From Ensifer adhaerens (GTDB taxonomy: Bacteria > Pseudomonadota > Alphaproteobacteria > Rhizobiales > Rhizobiaceae), in assembly GCF_028993555.1 (NCBI RefSeq), contig NZ_CP118613.1, positions 1 through 64,000 on the forward strand: a DNA stretch of 64,000 nt, written 5' to 3'. The translations under genes and the position numbers were made by a program. Each line of letters begins with the position of its first letter. Positions within the stretch are counted from its first letter, which is position 1. The notes below the pieces were generated by a model. It had not been told where the DNA came from. It made no database searches and was given only the letters and a program-made list of their open reading frames with translations. Shown here piece after piece: positions 25,294-34,572 of the stretch.

Positions 25294-27225
25294 TCATCCC
25301 GCACTCCCGATCTCTTCGTCTTCAGCTTCCGGCTCGGGAGCGATCGCCGGCGCACCGGGGACATAGCCACCAGTCACATAGTCGATTGCGCGCACCAGAT
25401 AGGGCGGAAGCCGATCGCGCATCTGCTCCGGCGTATCGGAGCGTTTGCGCAATATGGCAGCGAGTTGCTCCGCGACCTCGGCTTTGGAGGCTTCTTTGTC
25501 ATGGACGGGCTGGTAGATCTTGAGGGCGATCTCGGTCGCAGAGTGCCCAGCCTCTTTCCAGCCTGCGTAGGTTTCGCTGGCCTTCTTCACGATTTTCGCA
25601 AGCCATTCAGGCTTACGACTGCTGGTCTTGGCGAGTTGGACCGCCTGATGAACGCTCTCGGCAAGCTCAGGCCGGAGCGCGAGATCGAACTCGAGCGTCC
25701 AGCTATCTGCGATGAAAGCGTCGACGGGGTCGCCGACATCGCGCCGCAGCGTCTTCAGCCGCGCTGCGATCTCGTCTTGAGTCAACTCGTTCTCAGTCTT
25801 GCGGTCGCCGACGAGGACTTTCGCCTCAGGTGGCGGGATGTCCCTGTCGGGGATCAGTGCCACAGGCACCGCGATCACATTCCCGGCCTTACGTTGCAGG
25901 ATCCGGCTATAACGGAACAGACCACGATGACCAACATTGACGATTGACACGCCGTGGCGGCTGAGCGGACGACCGAGCTTTTCGGCGATTGCAGGTAGCA
26001 ACAGGTGCTCACCGTCCCCCTCGACAACAATCAGCGCGCGGGCGAAGAACAAATTGGCCTTGGTCGCATCGAGAAACCGACGCAGGAATTCATAGTCGTC
26101 GGCGTTGAGCCGGGTGTGCGTCGCACCTAACGGAAAGGCGCGGTGACCGACAATCATCGTCATGGTCTCAAGGTCGGCGCCGGCCGCGAGCTGCGGGCTA
26201 TGAGTGGTGAGTAGGACTTGAACCTGCTGATGGGTTTCGCCTTTCTCGGGATTCGGCTTGGCGGCGCGTGCTGCAAGCACCTCCATGAACAGCGTCTGGT
26301 GCTGAGGATGCAAGTGCGCTTCCGGCTCCTCGATCAGCAAAAATGGTACCTGATCGGGATGCGATTGAAGCAATAACAGCTCGGCCGCCATGAACAGCAA
26401 GTTGTTGTAGCCCAACCCGCGCTGCACGCGCTCGGTGCCCGCTTTCGCGTTGAGATAGAGCTCGAACCGTTCGAGGATTTGATCGAACGAGCCGCCCGCG
26501 CCGAGGTCCAGCGTCGCGACGAGGCGGTCATCCACAAACGACAGTTTGTCGAGAAAATCGGTATTTACGCTGCTGGCGACGCCGCCTACGGCAGGGTTAT
26601 CCCGGACCGCCGCGTCAGCGGCGGCAAGCGTGTCATGAAGCGTATCCTTGGCACCTGGCGCTGCCGGCTTGCCCTGAGGACCCATCGTGGGCATCGCGCC
26701 GAGAATTCGCGACAGACGCGACCGGCGTCCTGCTCGCATCTCGCGCTCGGCGTCACGGAGAGGCTTGAGATAGGTGGCCTTCAGGTACTCGCGCAGTTCC
26801 CCGTCGAGCGGTGGGCCGTCGCCTTCTGCGCCAGCGCGGTATTGGCTGGAAATGATACTGCCGCCGCCAGGAGAAACCCGTCGAGCGCCCCGCATGCAGA
26901 CGTGCAGACGAAGCTTCCCCTTTTCGTTGGCGCACCATTCGAGGAAACGGGCCTCCTCATCGGCGCTGAGGTCATCGAACGTGCATCTCACGACGAAGTC
27001 GCAACCCCGTTTTCCGTCGATACCAACGTGGAAGTCGTGTTCGTCTGGGCGGATGTTGTCGTCGCCACGTGTCCAAAGGACGTAGCGAGCAGCGTCGATG
27101 ATCGCGCTTTTCCCGGCGTCGTTCGGCCCCGCAAGAATATTGAGGCCGGGCGAGAGTTTCAGTTGCAGAGGCGTGTTGGGAGCAAAGCAACGAAAGCCGG
27201 CGGCATAGATTTCGGAAATGTACAA
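25294..27225 (-). CDS. gajA: Gabija-like OLD-family ATPase/TOPRIM nuclease (GajA)
   Basis: An OLD-type endonuclease of about 643 residues. The ABC-like ATPase half has Walker A GPNDAGKS (33-40) and FLLIEEPEAHLHPQHQ (signature/Walker B region). The TOPRIM half has IVVEGDGEHLLLPAIAEKLG (near 400) and the metal motif PDRDI (near 460). I chose the TTG at 27225 because the conserved N-terminus (YISEIYAAGFRCF) begins there and GGGG precedes it; an ATG at 27444 would add 73 residues of low-quality sequence. In Gabija, GajA nicks DNA when nucleotide levels fall. The 246-bp gap upstream has a GGGCTC/GAGCCC dyad at 27400-27415. Confidence 0.85.
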   Translation of the reverse strand: MYISEIYAAGFRCFAPNTPLQLKLSPGLNILAGPNDAGKSAIIDAARYVLWTRGDDNIRPDEHDFHVGIDGKRGCDFVVRCTFDDLSADEEARFLEWCANEKGKLRLHVCMRGARRVSPGGGSIISSQYRAGAEGDGPPLDGELREYLKATYLKPLRDAEREMRAGRRSRLSRILGAMPTMGPQGKPAAPGAKDTLHDTLAAADAAVRDNPAVGGVASSVNTDFLDKLSFVDDRLVATLDLGAGGSFDQILERFELYLNAKAGTERVQRGLGYNNLLFMAAELLLLQSHPDQVPFLLIEEPEAHLHPQHQTLFMEVLAARAAKPNPEKGETHQQVQVLLTTHSPQLAAGADLETMTMIVGHRAFPLGATHTRLNADDYEFLRRFLDATKANLFFARALIVVEGDGEHLLLPAIAEKLGRPLSRHGVSIVNVGHRGLFRYSRILQRKAGNVIAVPVALIPDRDIPPPEAKVLVGDRKTENELTQDEIAARLKTLRRDVGDPVDAFIADSWTLEFDLALRPELAESVHQAVQLAKTSSRKPEWLAKIVKKASETYAGWKEAGHSATEIALKIYQPVHDKEASKAEVAEQLAAILRKRSDTPEQMRDRLPPYLVRAIDYVTGGYVPGAPAIAPEPEAEDEEIGSAG

Positions 27226-27471
27226 TCGAATGCCCCAGATGATTCCCTGAAACGTGTAGTTGTAAAATAGCAGATTACGAAAATCCGGACCACTTCGATC
27301 GTAGTGACGACTGCTTTTGGTGCTTCGGTACGGAACGCGGAACGACCGAAATGGGGCGCACAGCGGTCGCCCGCGAAGCGTGGCGGGAATGACTGGACCG
27401 GGCTCAATCGAGCCCTTCATGGCGACTGTCGCAGATGACCGCAACGGGTCCGGAAGCGGTCTCCTCAGAGG

Positions 27472-29568
27472 CTATTCGGCCGGCATTCCAACGTCGACTG
27501 GATCAGGTATCGTCGCGCTGAAGATGTCCATGATGTTGCGGCGCTTGGTCGGGGACTTGTCGCCAAGCTTCTCAGCTTTTTTGTCGACCACTTCTTTGAT
27601 CTGCGCGGCCTTTGGTTTGAGGCCCTCCTCGATGGCCTTTATCCGGGCTTCCATTGCATCGAGGCTTGCAGATGCTTCCGCACCACCAGTGTTTGCAGCA
27701 GTCGCCTTAGGCTTCGGGCGCAGCGCCTTTTTATTGACGGTGCGTTTGGCAGGTGCTGGAGCTTTCTGGTCTGCCGCAGGTTCTGCCTTGACCGGAGCTG
27801 CCTCCGCCGCGGCGGTCGTCAAAGGCTTCTCCTCTTTCGCTTGCGCCGAGAGCATTTCGACGGAAGGATCTCCCCCCTTGGTATATTCAGGAGTTGTCGC
27901 CGGCACGGGCTTCGGTGAGAGATAATCGACTTCCGGGACTTGCGGAATGTTGGCTTGAGAAAACGCCTCGGCTGATTTGAACGGCTGCGTCTGGAAGAAC
28001 CGCAGCTTTTCCCCAAAAATAGGCCGTTGTCCTTCGATGAGCAGGATCATCTTGTTCTCCGGCATTTGCCGGACCTCTTGCGGCATCATCAGATCGCGTT
28101 CGCGAATCTGCTCCACCTTCGTGCGGCGAGGCAGGCCCATCAGTTCGATCGTGCGGGATTCCGACTGGTAGCGGATGGTGCGTTTTCCCAGCGCGCGGGA
28201 TGCGTACTCGGCTGTGGCCTGGTCGTTGGCGCCGAGGACGAGCTGATAGCCACAATTGCCGAGCAGGGAATGCCGCGACGTTTCGCCGTAGATCTCGTCG
28301 AGGTTCTTCAAATCCTGGATGATGAAGGCGAGCTTGATATTATAGCCAGCCACATAGGGCAGCTTGGTCATGATCTCGTCCATCCGCTTCAACTGGCGGA
28401 ACTCGTCGAGCAGGAAGTAGACGGGGAGGGAATTGGGATCATGCTCGAGCGTGAGAATGTCCATCACCTGCTGCACGAACAGGGTGAGGAGAGGGCGCAG
28501 CAGGGTGATGTCGGTGATGTTCGGCGCCAGGTAGATCGAGATCGGCCGACGCTTCATTGCGCGAAGATCCATGTCAGTGACATTGGTCGCGGCAACGATC
28601 CGCTCGTTCTTGAAAGGCCGCATCGCCTTTTGAATGTCCAAGAGAGCAGACGCGGCGGCGCGTTCCGATAGGGCGATGTAGGAATTGAAGCTCTCGACGG
28701 TGAACTTCGAAAGGTAGGGCTCCTTCTCCTTGATGTATTTCATGAGCGCCTGGAGATCGACGCCACTGTTAAAAAAGGAATTGACCTCGGCGAGGTTGCG
28801 CCGGTCTTTGTAGAAGGGGCTTTCCGTGATGTAGCTGATCACGCCCGCAAGTACCTGTTGGGCGGTCGCTTGCCAGACGGAATTTTCCGATTCCGTGTTC
28901 TCGGGCACAAGAATGCTGGCGATATTTTGAATGTCGGTCGTGCGATTGCCGCGCTCCGGCCGGATAAAGTCCAGCGGGTTATAGCTGTTGGTCTTTTCGG
29001 AGCCGGGCGCAAATAGGAAAACCTGGCTGCCGTTCTGCCGGCGATAACCCGCCGTCGCCTTGAACACTTCGCCCTTGAGATCGGTAACGATCATCGAGCC
29101 TTCGTGCATCAGCGCATTGGGGATCACATAGCCCGCGCCTTTACCTGAGCGCGTCGGGCCAATGATCAGGTGATGCCGGTCGTCCTTGCTGCGGAGTATG
29201 TTCCGTCCTATCCGCCCGAAGATATGGCCCTGTTTGCGGAACCATTTCCCGCGCCGGAGCGAAGCTATGTCCTGAAACGCAGCATCCCCCAATGGGCTGC
29301 TCGTCGGCTTCAGTCCGATGTAGGCGACGAGGCCCGCCACCAGCAGCGCCGGCACCATAGAACCAAGCGCGACCTTCTGCAGGGCAGGGCTCGTTTTGTA
29401 ATGCCAGAGCTGTTGAATCGGAGCGAAGGGATTGCTCGTGATCGTCGTTTCGAGGATCCGACCGTCCTTATAGAAGAGCTGAAGCCCCAGGCCGTACCCG
29501 AGCATCCAGCCAACGAACGCTATCCCGACGCAAAAGAGTAGGTAGAAAGCCTGGAGCTGCTTCGTCAT
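27472..29568 (-). CDS. virD4: Type IV coupling protein (VirD4/TraG)
   Basis: The coupling ATPase that delivers the relaxosome to the VirB channel. The 698-residue protein has N-terminal transmembrane segments (for example LLFCVGIAFVGWMLGYGLGL). Walker A IIGPTRSGKGAGY lies near 138, Walker B YFLLDEFRQL near 388, and an all-alpha domain sits between. The last 150 residues form an Ala/Lys/Pro-rich tail. It ends the T4SS operon and overlaps virB11 by 4 bp (ATGA). The long disordered tail is an addition compared with VirD4 of Ti plasmids. Confidence 0.95.
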   Translation of the reverse strand: MTKQLQAFYLLFCVGIAFVGWMLGYGLGLQLFYKDGRILETTITSNPFAPIQQLWHYKTSPALQKVALGSMVPALLVAGLVAYIGLKPTSSPLGDAAFQDIASLRRGKWFRKQGHIFGRIGRNILRSKDDRHHLIIGPTRSGKGAGYVIPNALMHEGSMIVTDLKGEVFKATAGYRRQNGSQVFLFAPGSEKTNSYNPLDFIRPERGNRTTDIQNIASILVPENTESENSVWQATAQQVLAGVISYITESPFYKDRRNLAEVNSFFNSGVDLQALMKYIKEKEPYLSKFTVESFNSYIALSERAAASALLDIQKAMRPFKNERIVAATNVTDMDLRAMKRRPISIYLAPNITDITLLRPLLTLFVQQVMDILTLEHDPNSLPVYFLLDEFRQLKRMDEIMTKLPYVAGYNIKLAFIIQDLKNLDEIYGETSRHSLLGNCGYQLVLGANDQATAEYASRALGKRTIRYQSESRTIELMGLPRRTKVEQIRERDLMMPQEVRQMPENKMILLIEGQRPIFGEKLRFFQTQPFKSAEAFSQANIPQVPEVDYLSPKPVPATTPEYTKGGDPSVEMLSAQAKEEKPLTTAAAEAAPVKAEPAADQKAPAPAKRTVNKKALRPKPKATAANTGGAEASASLDAMEARIKAIEEGLKPKAAQIKEVVDKKAEKLGDKSPTKRRNIMDIFSATIPDPVDVGMPAE

Positions 29569-30593
29569 GACTCATCCCGGGCGAAGAAGATCTCAGAGAC
29601 CCCGCGCTTGCCGCCTTCACGACGGAGCTGGATGACGATCGGGATGACCATTTGAATATAGGACATCAGATCCTGCTTCGAAAAACCCGCCGACATGCCG
29701 GCTTGCTGCATCATCATGGCGAGCTGTTCATAAGCGCCCATCGGCGTATCGGCGTGAACCGTCGACATGCTGCCGGGATGGCCGGTGTTGATTGCGCGGA
29801 GGAAGGAAAAGGCCTCCGCTCCTCGAATTTCACCGACGAACAGGCGATCCGGCCGCATGCGGAGGGATGACTCGAGCAGGCTTTGAATGGTTACGTCGGC
29901 TGTGCCCTGGTCGCCCTTCGACGCGATCAGGTGAACGGCATTTGCTTGCGGCGGGAAGAGCTCTCGCGTGTCCTCGAGCGTGATGATCCGCTCATGCGGA
30001 TCGACGCTCTTCAGGCAGGCATTGAGGAAGGTCGTTTTGCCGGAGGAAGTGCCGCCGCTGATGAGGATAGAGACCCGTTTGGTGATGGCGGTATGGATGA
30101 AATCGTAAATCCGATTGGCCCGCAGATGCCCTATCAGCTCGCGATCTATGCCGCTGAGGCCGCCGACGGCTACAGAGACCTTATCGAGCGAACCGTTGTC
30201 GCGATACTCCTCGAGCGTGAAGTTGTTGACCACCTGCTTGCGGATCGAGATCGAGCCGCCTTCGGGTGCCGCCGGCGGCAAGACGATCTGGATACGCTCG
30301 CCGGTCGGGAGAGCGGCGCTGAGGATTGGCTTGGAGCGGCTGATGAACTGGTTCGTCGCAGCCGCAACACGCTCGCCGACGTTCTGGATTGCTTCACCCG
30401 TCAGGGCGTCGATTAGATGATGCTCCATATAGTCGGCGCCAAACCGTTCCACATAGACATGGCCCGGTTTGTTGATGGCGATTTCCACCACCCTCGGATC
30501 GTCAAGAAACTCCCTGATCGGTTCGAGAGCGCGGTTGAGGAAATAGTGGGGATCGTGTCTGATCGTAGTGGTGTTACCTGCGGCGACGTTCAC
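29565..30593 (-). CDS. virB11: T4SS hexameric ATPase VirB11
   Basis: A cytoplasmic traffic ATPase that powers pilus assembly and substrate transfer. The 342-residue protein has Walker A ISGGTSSGKTTFLNA near 180, then ITLEDTRELF (Asp box) and LRMRPDRLFVGEIRGAEA (Walker B region). It has the normal VirB11 length. The ATG lies 20 bp inside the end of virB10, and its stop overlaps virD4. Both point to one translationally coupled operon. Confidence 0.96.
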   Translation of the reverse strand: MNVAAGNTTTIRHDPHYFLNRALEPIREFLDDPRVVEIAINKPGHVYVERFGADYMEHHLIDALTGEAIQNVGERVAAATNQFISRSKPILSAALPTGERIQIVLPPAAPEGGSISIRKQVVNNFTLEEYRDNGSLDKVSVAVGGLSGIDRELIGHLRANRIYDFIHTAITKRVSILISGGTSSGKTTFLNACLKSVDPHERIITLEDTRELFPPQANAVHLIASKGDQGTADVTIQSLLESSLRMRPDRLFVGEIRGAEAFSFLRAINTGHPGSMSTVHADTPMGAYEQLAMMMQQAGMSAGFSKQDLMSYIQMVIPIVIQLRREGGKRGVSEIFFARDES

Positions 30594-31785
30594 GTTGAAT
30601 CTCCTTCATCGCTTCGGTGACCGGGTCGTCATACATGGCGCTGAAATCGAGGTCCTGGCGTACGTAGACAAAGATCCGCTCGCCCTGGCTGACGCTAATG
30701 GTGGGAGGAATACGCAGGTTTTCGCTCAAGGCCTGGTTCGCCATATCCGAGAAGGTCTCGGCGATGGTTTCGCGGGCGAGCTCCTCGCCACGTTGTGCCT
30801 CGCTGTTGTTGTCGCCGAACGCCTCGTCGCTTCCGTAGCCGGTCAAGAAGCTGGCGCCGGCGCCGACGACCGAAAGCATGATTGCGGAGCCGAACCTCTC
30901 GCGCCACTTGCTATCGACATGGCCGGTTAAGCCCGAGCGCCCCAAGCTATCCGTGCCGATGGAGTTAAGGCGCACCGACACACCATCATCGCGAATGAGG
31001 CGGGTCCAGATGACGAAAATACGCTTTTGCCCGCGGGTGATCTCGGACTGGTATTCGCCAATGAGGCGCGTCCCAGTCGGGATGAGAACGCGTCTCCCGT
31101 CGAAGGAATAGACGTCCTGCGACGTGATCGCGCGAATCTGACCGGGGAGATCGCTGTTGATCGCGGTCTCGAGGATGCCGGGGATTAACGTTCCTTCCGG
31201 TATCATGGCGTCGATGCGTTCGATCTGCCGCGCCTTTGCGCTTCGAACGGCGAGACTCGAGGCCGCAGCGAGGTACTTGCTGTTGCGGTCTTCGCCGGCA
31301 ACGCTGAGTCCGGACTCGTCTTCGCCTGGAAAACCGCCGTCGCCGTTGCCATTTCCTTTCTGATCAAGCGAGATCAGCCCCGACTTATAGCGTTCGGGAA
31401 ACTCTTCGACAGGCGCAATCTCGGGCGTGGCTTCAACGGCCTCTGGTGGCGGTGGAACCTTAAACTCCGTGGTATCGGCGGGCTCTTCTTCAACTGGCTC
31501 CGGAGGAGGGGGCAGATTGATGACTGCAGGCTCTATCTCCGGCTTTGGCTCTTCTTGCTCACGCACGAATGACGGCGGCCGGAAGGTGGTAGTCTGAAAC
31601 TCTTCATCGCTATCGGCGACGTCACGCGGCTTTTCTCCTGCCGTGGCAAGCACGAAATAGGCGGCGACAGCGCCCCCCAGGAGTAGGGCAGCCATGCCGA
31701 TGGTTTGATTGCGTCCAGCGTTTCTGTTGCTGACGGCCGTTTCATCGGCCGTCGTCATGGCCTCAAGTTCAGGGCTGCGCTTCAT
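30574..31785 (-). CDS. virB10: T4SS channel protein VirB10
   Basis: VirB10 spans inner and outer membranes and signals energy from the ATPases to the channel. The 403-residue protein has a short cytoplasmic start and a transmembrane helix (IGMAALLLGGAVAAYFVLA). A proline-rich periplasmic stretch follows (PPPPEPVEEE, PPPPEAVE), then the conserved C-terminal barrel domain with GTLIPGILETAINSDLPGQ and GTRLIGEYQS. The start overlaps the virB9 stop by one base. Confidence 0.96.
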   Translation of the reverse strand: MKRSPELEAMTTADETAVSNRNAGRNQTIGMAALLLGGAVAAYFVLATAGEKPRDVADSDEEFQTTTFRPPSFVREQEEPKPEIEPAVINLPPPPEPVEEEPADTTEFKVPPPPEAVEATPEIAPVEEFPERYKSGLISLDQKGNGNGDGGFPGEDESGLSVAGEDRNSKYLAAASSLAVRSAKARQIERIDAMIPEGTLIPGILETAINSDLPGQIRAITSQDVYSFDGRRVLIPTGTRLIGEYQSEITRGQKRIFVIWTRLIRDDGVSVRLNSIGTDSLGRSGLTGHVDSKWRERFGSAIMLSVVGAGASFLTGYGSDEAFGDNNSEAQRGEELARETIAETFSDMANQALSENLRIPPTISVSQGERIFVYVRQDLDFSAMYDDPVTEAMKEIQRERRRR

Positions 31786-32594
31786 TAGTTGCCGCTCCTC
31801 CTACGTTTCGTCGCCTTGGTGTCAGGAGCCGGACCGAGAATGGCAGGGTCCGGAGCGCCGAAGTCGGGCTTGCGAAGGTTAAAGAGGCAGGTCCATTGAT
31901 TGCCGTCGCGCAGCGTGTATTGCGTCGCGACACCATCGACGACGATGTATTCGCCCTCCTTCCGGAAATTGCGCAGCGTCTCGGAAAAGTCGGACTGGAC
32001 GGCAAAAATCGCCGGGACCCGGCTGCCGAATTTGAAGAAGGTCTTTTTCCCGTCGTCGAAGATCACCAAGGGCTTCAACGCCGGATCACCGGAAAACGAA
32101 TAGTCGATGTTGACGTTGGCCTTATCGACATTCGACATATTCGGGTAGGCCGCCCGGTACTCAGCCTCCTTGCGGAGCGCGGCATTAAGATCCTTCTCGG
32201 GATAGACGAAACGGATCCCGAACACCTGCTTGCCATCGGACGGAGCATGGTCGTTGAGCTCGAGGAAATAGATCCTCTTGCTGGTCACAACATTCATGTT
32301 GGTGGCGACGTTCTTTGCGATCGGCTTCACGAACAGAATGTTGCCCTTCTCGGAAGGGGCAACCTGCCAACTGTCGGTGTCGCCAAGCGAGATCGTTTCG
32401 AACTTTTCGTCCTCGTCAAAGATGATCATGGTGGAGATGCCGTAGGTGGCAGAGACCTTCACCACGTTATTGGACTGATAGACGACGCTGGTTACGCGCG
32501 AATCGAGGCTTCCCGGGCGAGGTGCCTGCGCAGCATGGGCGTGAGTCATCATCGCGGCCGCGCAGGCCGCGGAAAGCAGGAGGCGTTTGATCAT
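31785..32594 (-). CDS. virB9: T4SS outer-membrane core protein VirB9
   Basis: VirB9 forms the outer-membrane core complex with VirB7 and VirB10. The 269-residue precursor has a signal peptide (MIKRLLLSAACAAAMMTHAHA). Its mature part has the family's beta-rich organisation, with ISLGDTDSWQVAPSEKGNIL and a late FFKFGSRVPAIFAV and EYIVVDGVATQYTLRDGNQW. The start overlaps the virB8 stop by 4 bp (ATGA). Confidence 0.95.
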   Translation of the reverse strand: MIKRLLLSAACAAAMMTHAHAAQAPRPGSLDSRVTSVVYQSNNVVKVSATYGISTMIIFDEDEKFETISLGDTDSWQVAPSEKGNILFVKPIAKNVATNMNVVTSKRIYFLELNDHAPSDGKQVFGIRFVYPEKDLNAALRKEAEYRAAYPNMSNVDKANVNIDYSFSGDPALKPLVIFDDGKKTFFKFGSRVPAIFAVQSDFSETLRNFRKEGEYIVVDGVATQYTLRDGNQWTCLFNLRKPDFGAPDPAILGPAPDTKATKRRRSGN

Positions 32595-33286
32595 TCCTCA
32601 CCTCCGGGCGTAACCGTTTCTTGATCGCGACGGTAGTTGTAGACCTGGAAGCCCAAGGGGTTCTCAAAGCGCCATTCGTTGGTCGCCGGCGTGTCCGTAT
32701 AGCGATAGCGAACGACCGAAATGTAGTGACGGACGATGGAATCCGTGTCCGATTTTTCGGTGGTCGAAAACCGGACCAAGGCCGTGCTTGCATTGGAGAA
32801 GGTGACGGACTTGATGTCGACCGTCACCTTCTTGTTCTTGCCGAGGACCTTTGCGGGATTGTTGGGATTGGCCGCGCTGTAAAGCTCCTGCAGCTCACGG
32901 GCCGCATCATCAGTGGAGAGTAGGGCGGCGATGCCGAAATTCTGCTCGATCGCGAATGGGTCGTAGCCTTCGCGAGATCGGATATAGCGAACGACATTCG
33001 CTTGAGTGACCGCCTGTTGGTCGGTCAGTTTTGCAGACCTGGTTAGGCCGGTCTTCACCTCCATATAGCCGGTGTTCTTATCGACCTCGACGATGTACGG
33101 CTCAAAGCTCTTCAGCGGAACGAGCATCACCAATGCTGTCAGTGACAGCAGGGTGATCGCGCCGAAAATCATTGTGACGAACCATGCGAGCGAGCGCGAT
33201 CGCTTGGCCTTTTTGACGATCTCCTGTTCCCAACGATCGCCGTCCTGAAAGTAGCTCCGAAGAGCTGCGTCATTCGTTTCTGCCAT
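32591..33286 (-). CDS. virB8: T4SS inner-membrane assembly factor VirB8
   Basis: VirB8 is a bitopic inner-membrane protein that nucleates the channel. The 231-residue protein has a single transmembrane helix near residues 34-54 (WFVTMIFGAITLLSLTALVM). The periplasmic NTF2-like domain carries the family's IRSREGYDP segment (residues about 107-115). It lies 25 bp downstream of virB6 in the operon. Confidence 0.95.
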   Translation of the reverse strand: MAETNDAALRSYFQDGDRWEQEIVKKAKRSRSLAWFVTMIFGAITLLSLTALVMLVPLKSFEPYIVEVDKNTGYMEVKTGLTRSAKLTDQQAVTQANVVRYIRSREGYDPFAIEQNFGIAALLSTDDAARELQELYSAANPNNPAKVLGKNKKVTVDIKSVTFSNASTALVRFSTTEKSDTDSIVRHYISVVRYRYTDTPATNEWRFENPLGFQVYNYRRDQETVTPGGEE

Positions 33287-33311
33287 TCGTTCTAGCCCTT
33301 AAATTCGCGCC

Positions 33312-34340
33312 TCAGCGAGGCATGCTGTTGCTGCTAATGCGGTTCTGCATCGCCTCAGCAGCGGCGTTGCGAATGTTGGTTCTCATGCCTTCCTGGGTAC
33401 GTGCCCTGGCTTGCATGCCGGCGTTGCCAATTGACCCCGCCAGACGTTGTCCGCCTGACAGGGTGGATATTGGCCCCGATATGCCTGCAAATCGGCCGAC
33501 GGCGCGCGCTACGTTGCCAATGCCGGCGGCCACGCCACCGGTAATGCCCTGCGCGAGAACCTGAATGTTGAAGAGTACAAATGCGCCCGCGGCGCAAAGC
33601 AGCAGGAAAGCGGAAATGTCGCTAAGCTGAAGTTCCCGCTGGTTTGCAGCGCTCGTGACCTTTGTCAGTTCCGGGTCCATCGCTGAGATCAGGAATGCAG
33701 CCACGACGTAGACGAATAGTGGGATCAGCGCATACATCAGCACCTGCTGGAACCAGGCGACGCCCATGCCTCTTGTCTGTTCGAAGAGCATGCAGCCGAT
33801 GAAGATAGGTGCGGTCCCGATCAGCACCCACATCATCACCTTGGCAAGGAGTAGGATCGCCAGAGCCACTGCAATGAAAACCGCCACTGCAAGCATGATC
33901 AGAAAACCGATCATGGACGGGAGTACCGCGAAATAACCGGACTGTTCCGCAAAGGCAGAAGCGGCCTCGTTTGCCGTTTTCCAGATCATCGAAAGACCGT
34001 TTGTCGGCTCTGTGATGCCTGTCCCGGTGGCGGTCAGGATCGCCCGGCCCACATCTTCCGGAGTGTTATTCAGCCAGGAATAGAAAAGAGTGTCGAAGTA
34101 GTCCCACTCCCTGACCAGCGCCAGAATGATCAACATACGGGCCACGCGACCAATGATCTCGCTGACGCTGATGCGGGCCGTTCCCATGAAGAGTTGGAGC
34201 CCGTAGTATCCCACATATGCGATGAACATGATGGTGAGCAGCGGCACGATCTCATCGCCGACAATCCCATAGGCTTGCTCAGAGAAATCCGCGCCTGTCT
34301 GTTCAATTCTGTCCAGCAGATCGCCCAAGAAATCGTGCAT
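33312..34340 (-). CDS. virB6: T4SS polytopic membrane protein VirB6
   Basis: VirB6 is the multi-pass inner-membrane part of the channel. The 342-residue protein shows about six hydrophobic segments. They include TIMFIAYVGYYGLQLFM, a long bipartite one around MIGFLIMLAVAVFIAVALAI, and VLMYALIPLFVYVVAAFLI. The conserved GTAPIFIGCMLFEQTRG loop is also present. The cytoplasmic tail is rich in Gly, Arg and Ala. It sits between the small lipoprotein gene and virB8, the usual order for this plasmid group. Confidence 0.93.
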   Translation of the reverse strand: MHDFLGDLLDRIEQTGADFSEQAYGIVGDEIVPLLTIMFIAYVGYYGLQLFMGTARISVSEIIGRVARMLIILALVREWDYFDTLFYSWLNNTPEDVGRAILTATGTGITEPTNGLSMIWKTANEAASAFAEQSGYFAVLPSMIGFLIMLAVAVFIAVALAILLLAKVMMWVLIGTAPIFIGCMLFEQTRGMGVAWFQQVLMYALIPLFVYVVAAFLISAMDPELTKVTSAANQRELQLSDISAFLLLCAAGAFVLFNIQVLAQGITGGVAAGIGNVARAVGRFAGISGPISTLSGGQRLAGSIGNAGMQARARTQEGMRTNIRNAAAEAMQNRISSNSMPR

Positions 34341-34355
34341 CGTTGCAAATTGTCC

Positions 34356-34565
34356 TTATTCAGCCGCGATTGCCTCGATTGCCGCCAGGGCGGCCGCTGC
34401 ATCACCATTGACGCTCATCATCGGTCCGCATTCCTGGCGAGGATCCGGCGCGTAAGAAGTTAGATTGGCAGGTCTCTTGCAGGGTGCGGTCTTCTCCTTG
34501 GCCGCCGTACCGCAGCCGGCGAGGCCGGCCGCGATTAGGACTGAAAACAGAACCTTTGCCGTCAT
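34356..34565 (-). CDS. Small lipoprotein, VirB7-like or entry-exclusion type
   Basis: A 69-residue protein with a lipoprotein signal (VLFSVLIAAGLAGC; lipobox LAGC), then a short alanine-rich mature part with two further cysteines. I chose the ATG at 34565; an in-frame GTG at 34583 would overlap virB5. In T4SS operons the small lipoprotein between virB5 and virB6 is either a VirB7-like stabiliser of the core complex or an Eex-type exclusion protein. Sequence alone does not decide which. Confidence 0.8.
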   Translation of the reverse strand: MTAKVLFSVLIAAGLAGCGTAAKEKTAPCKRPANLTSYAPDPRQECGPMMSVNGDAAAALAAIEAIAAE

Positions 34566-34572
34566 GGTGATT

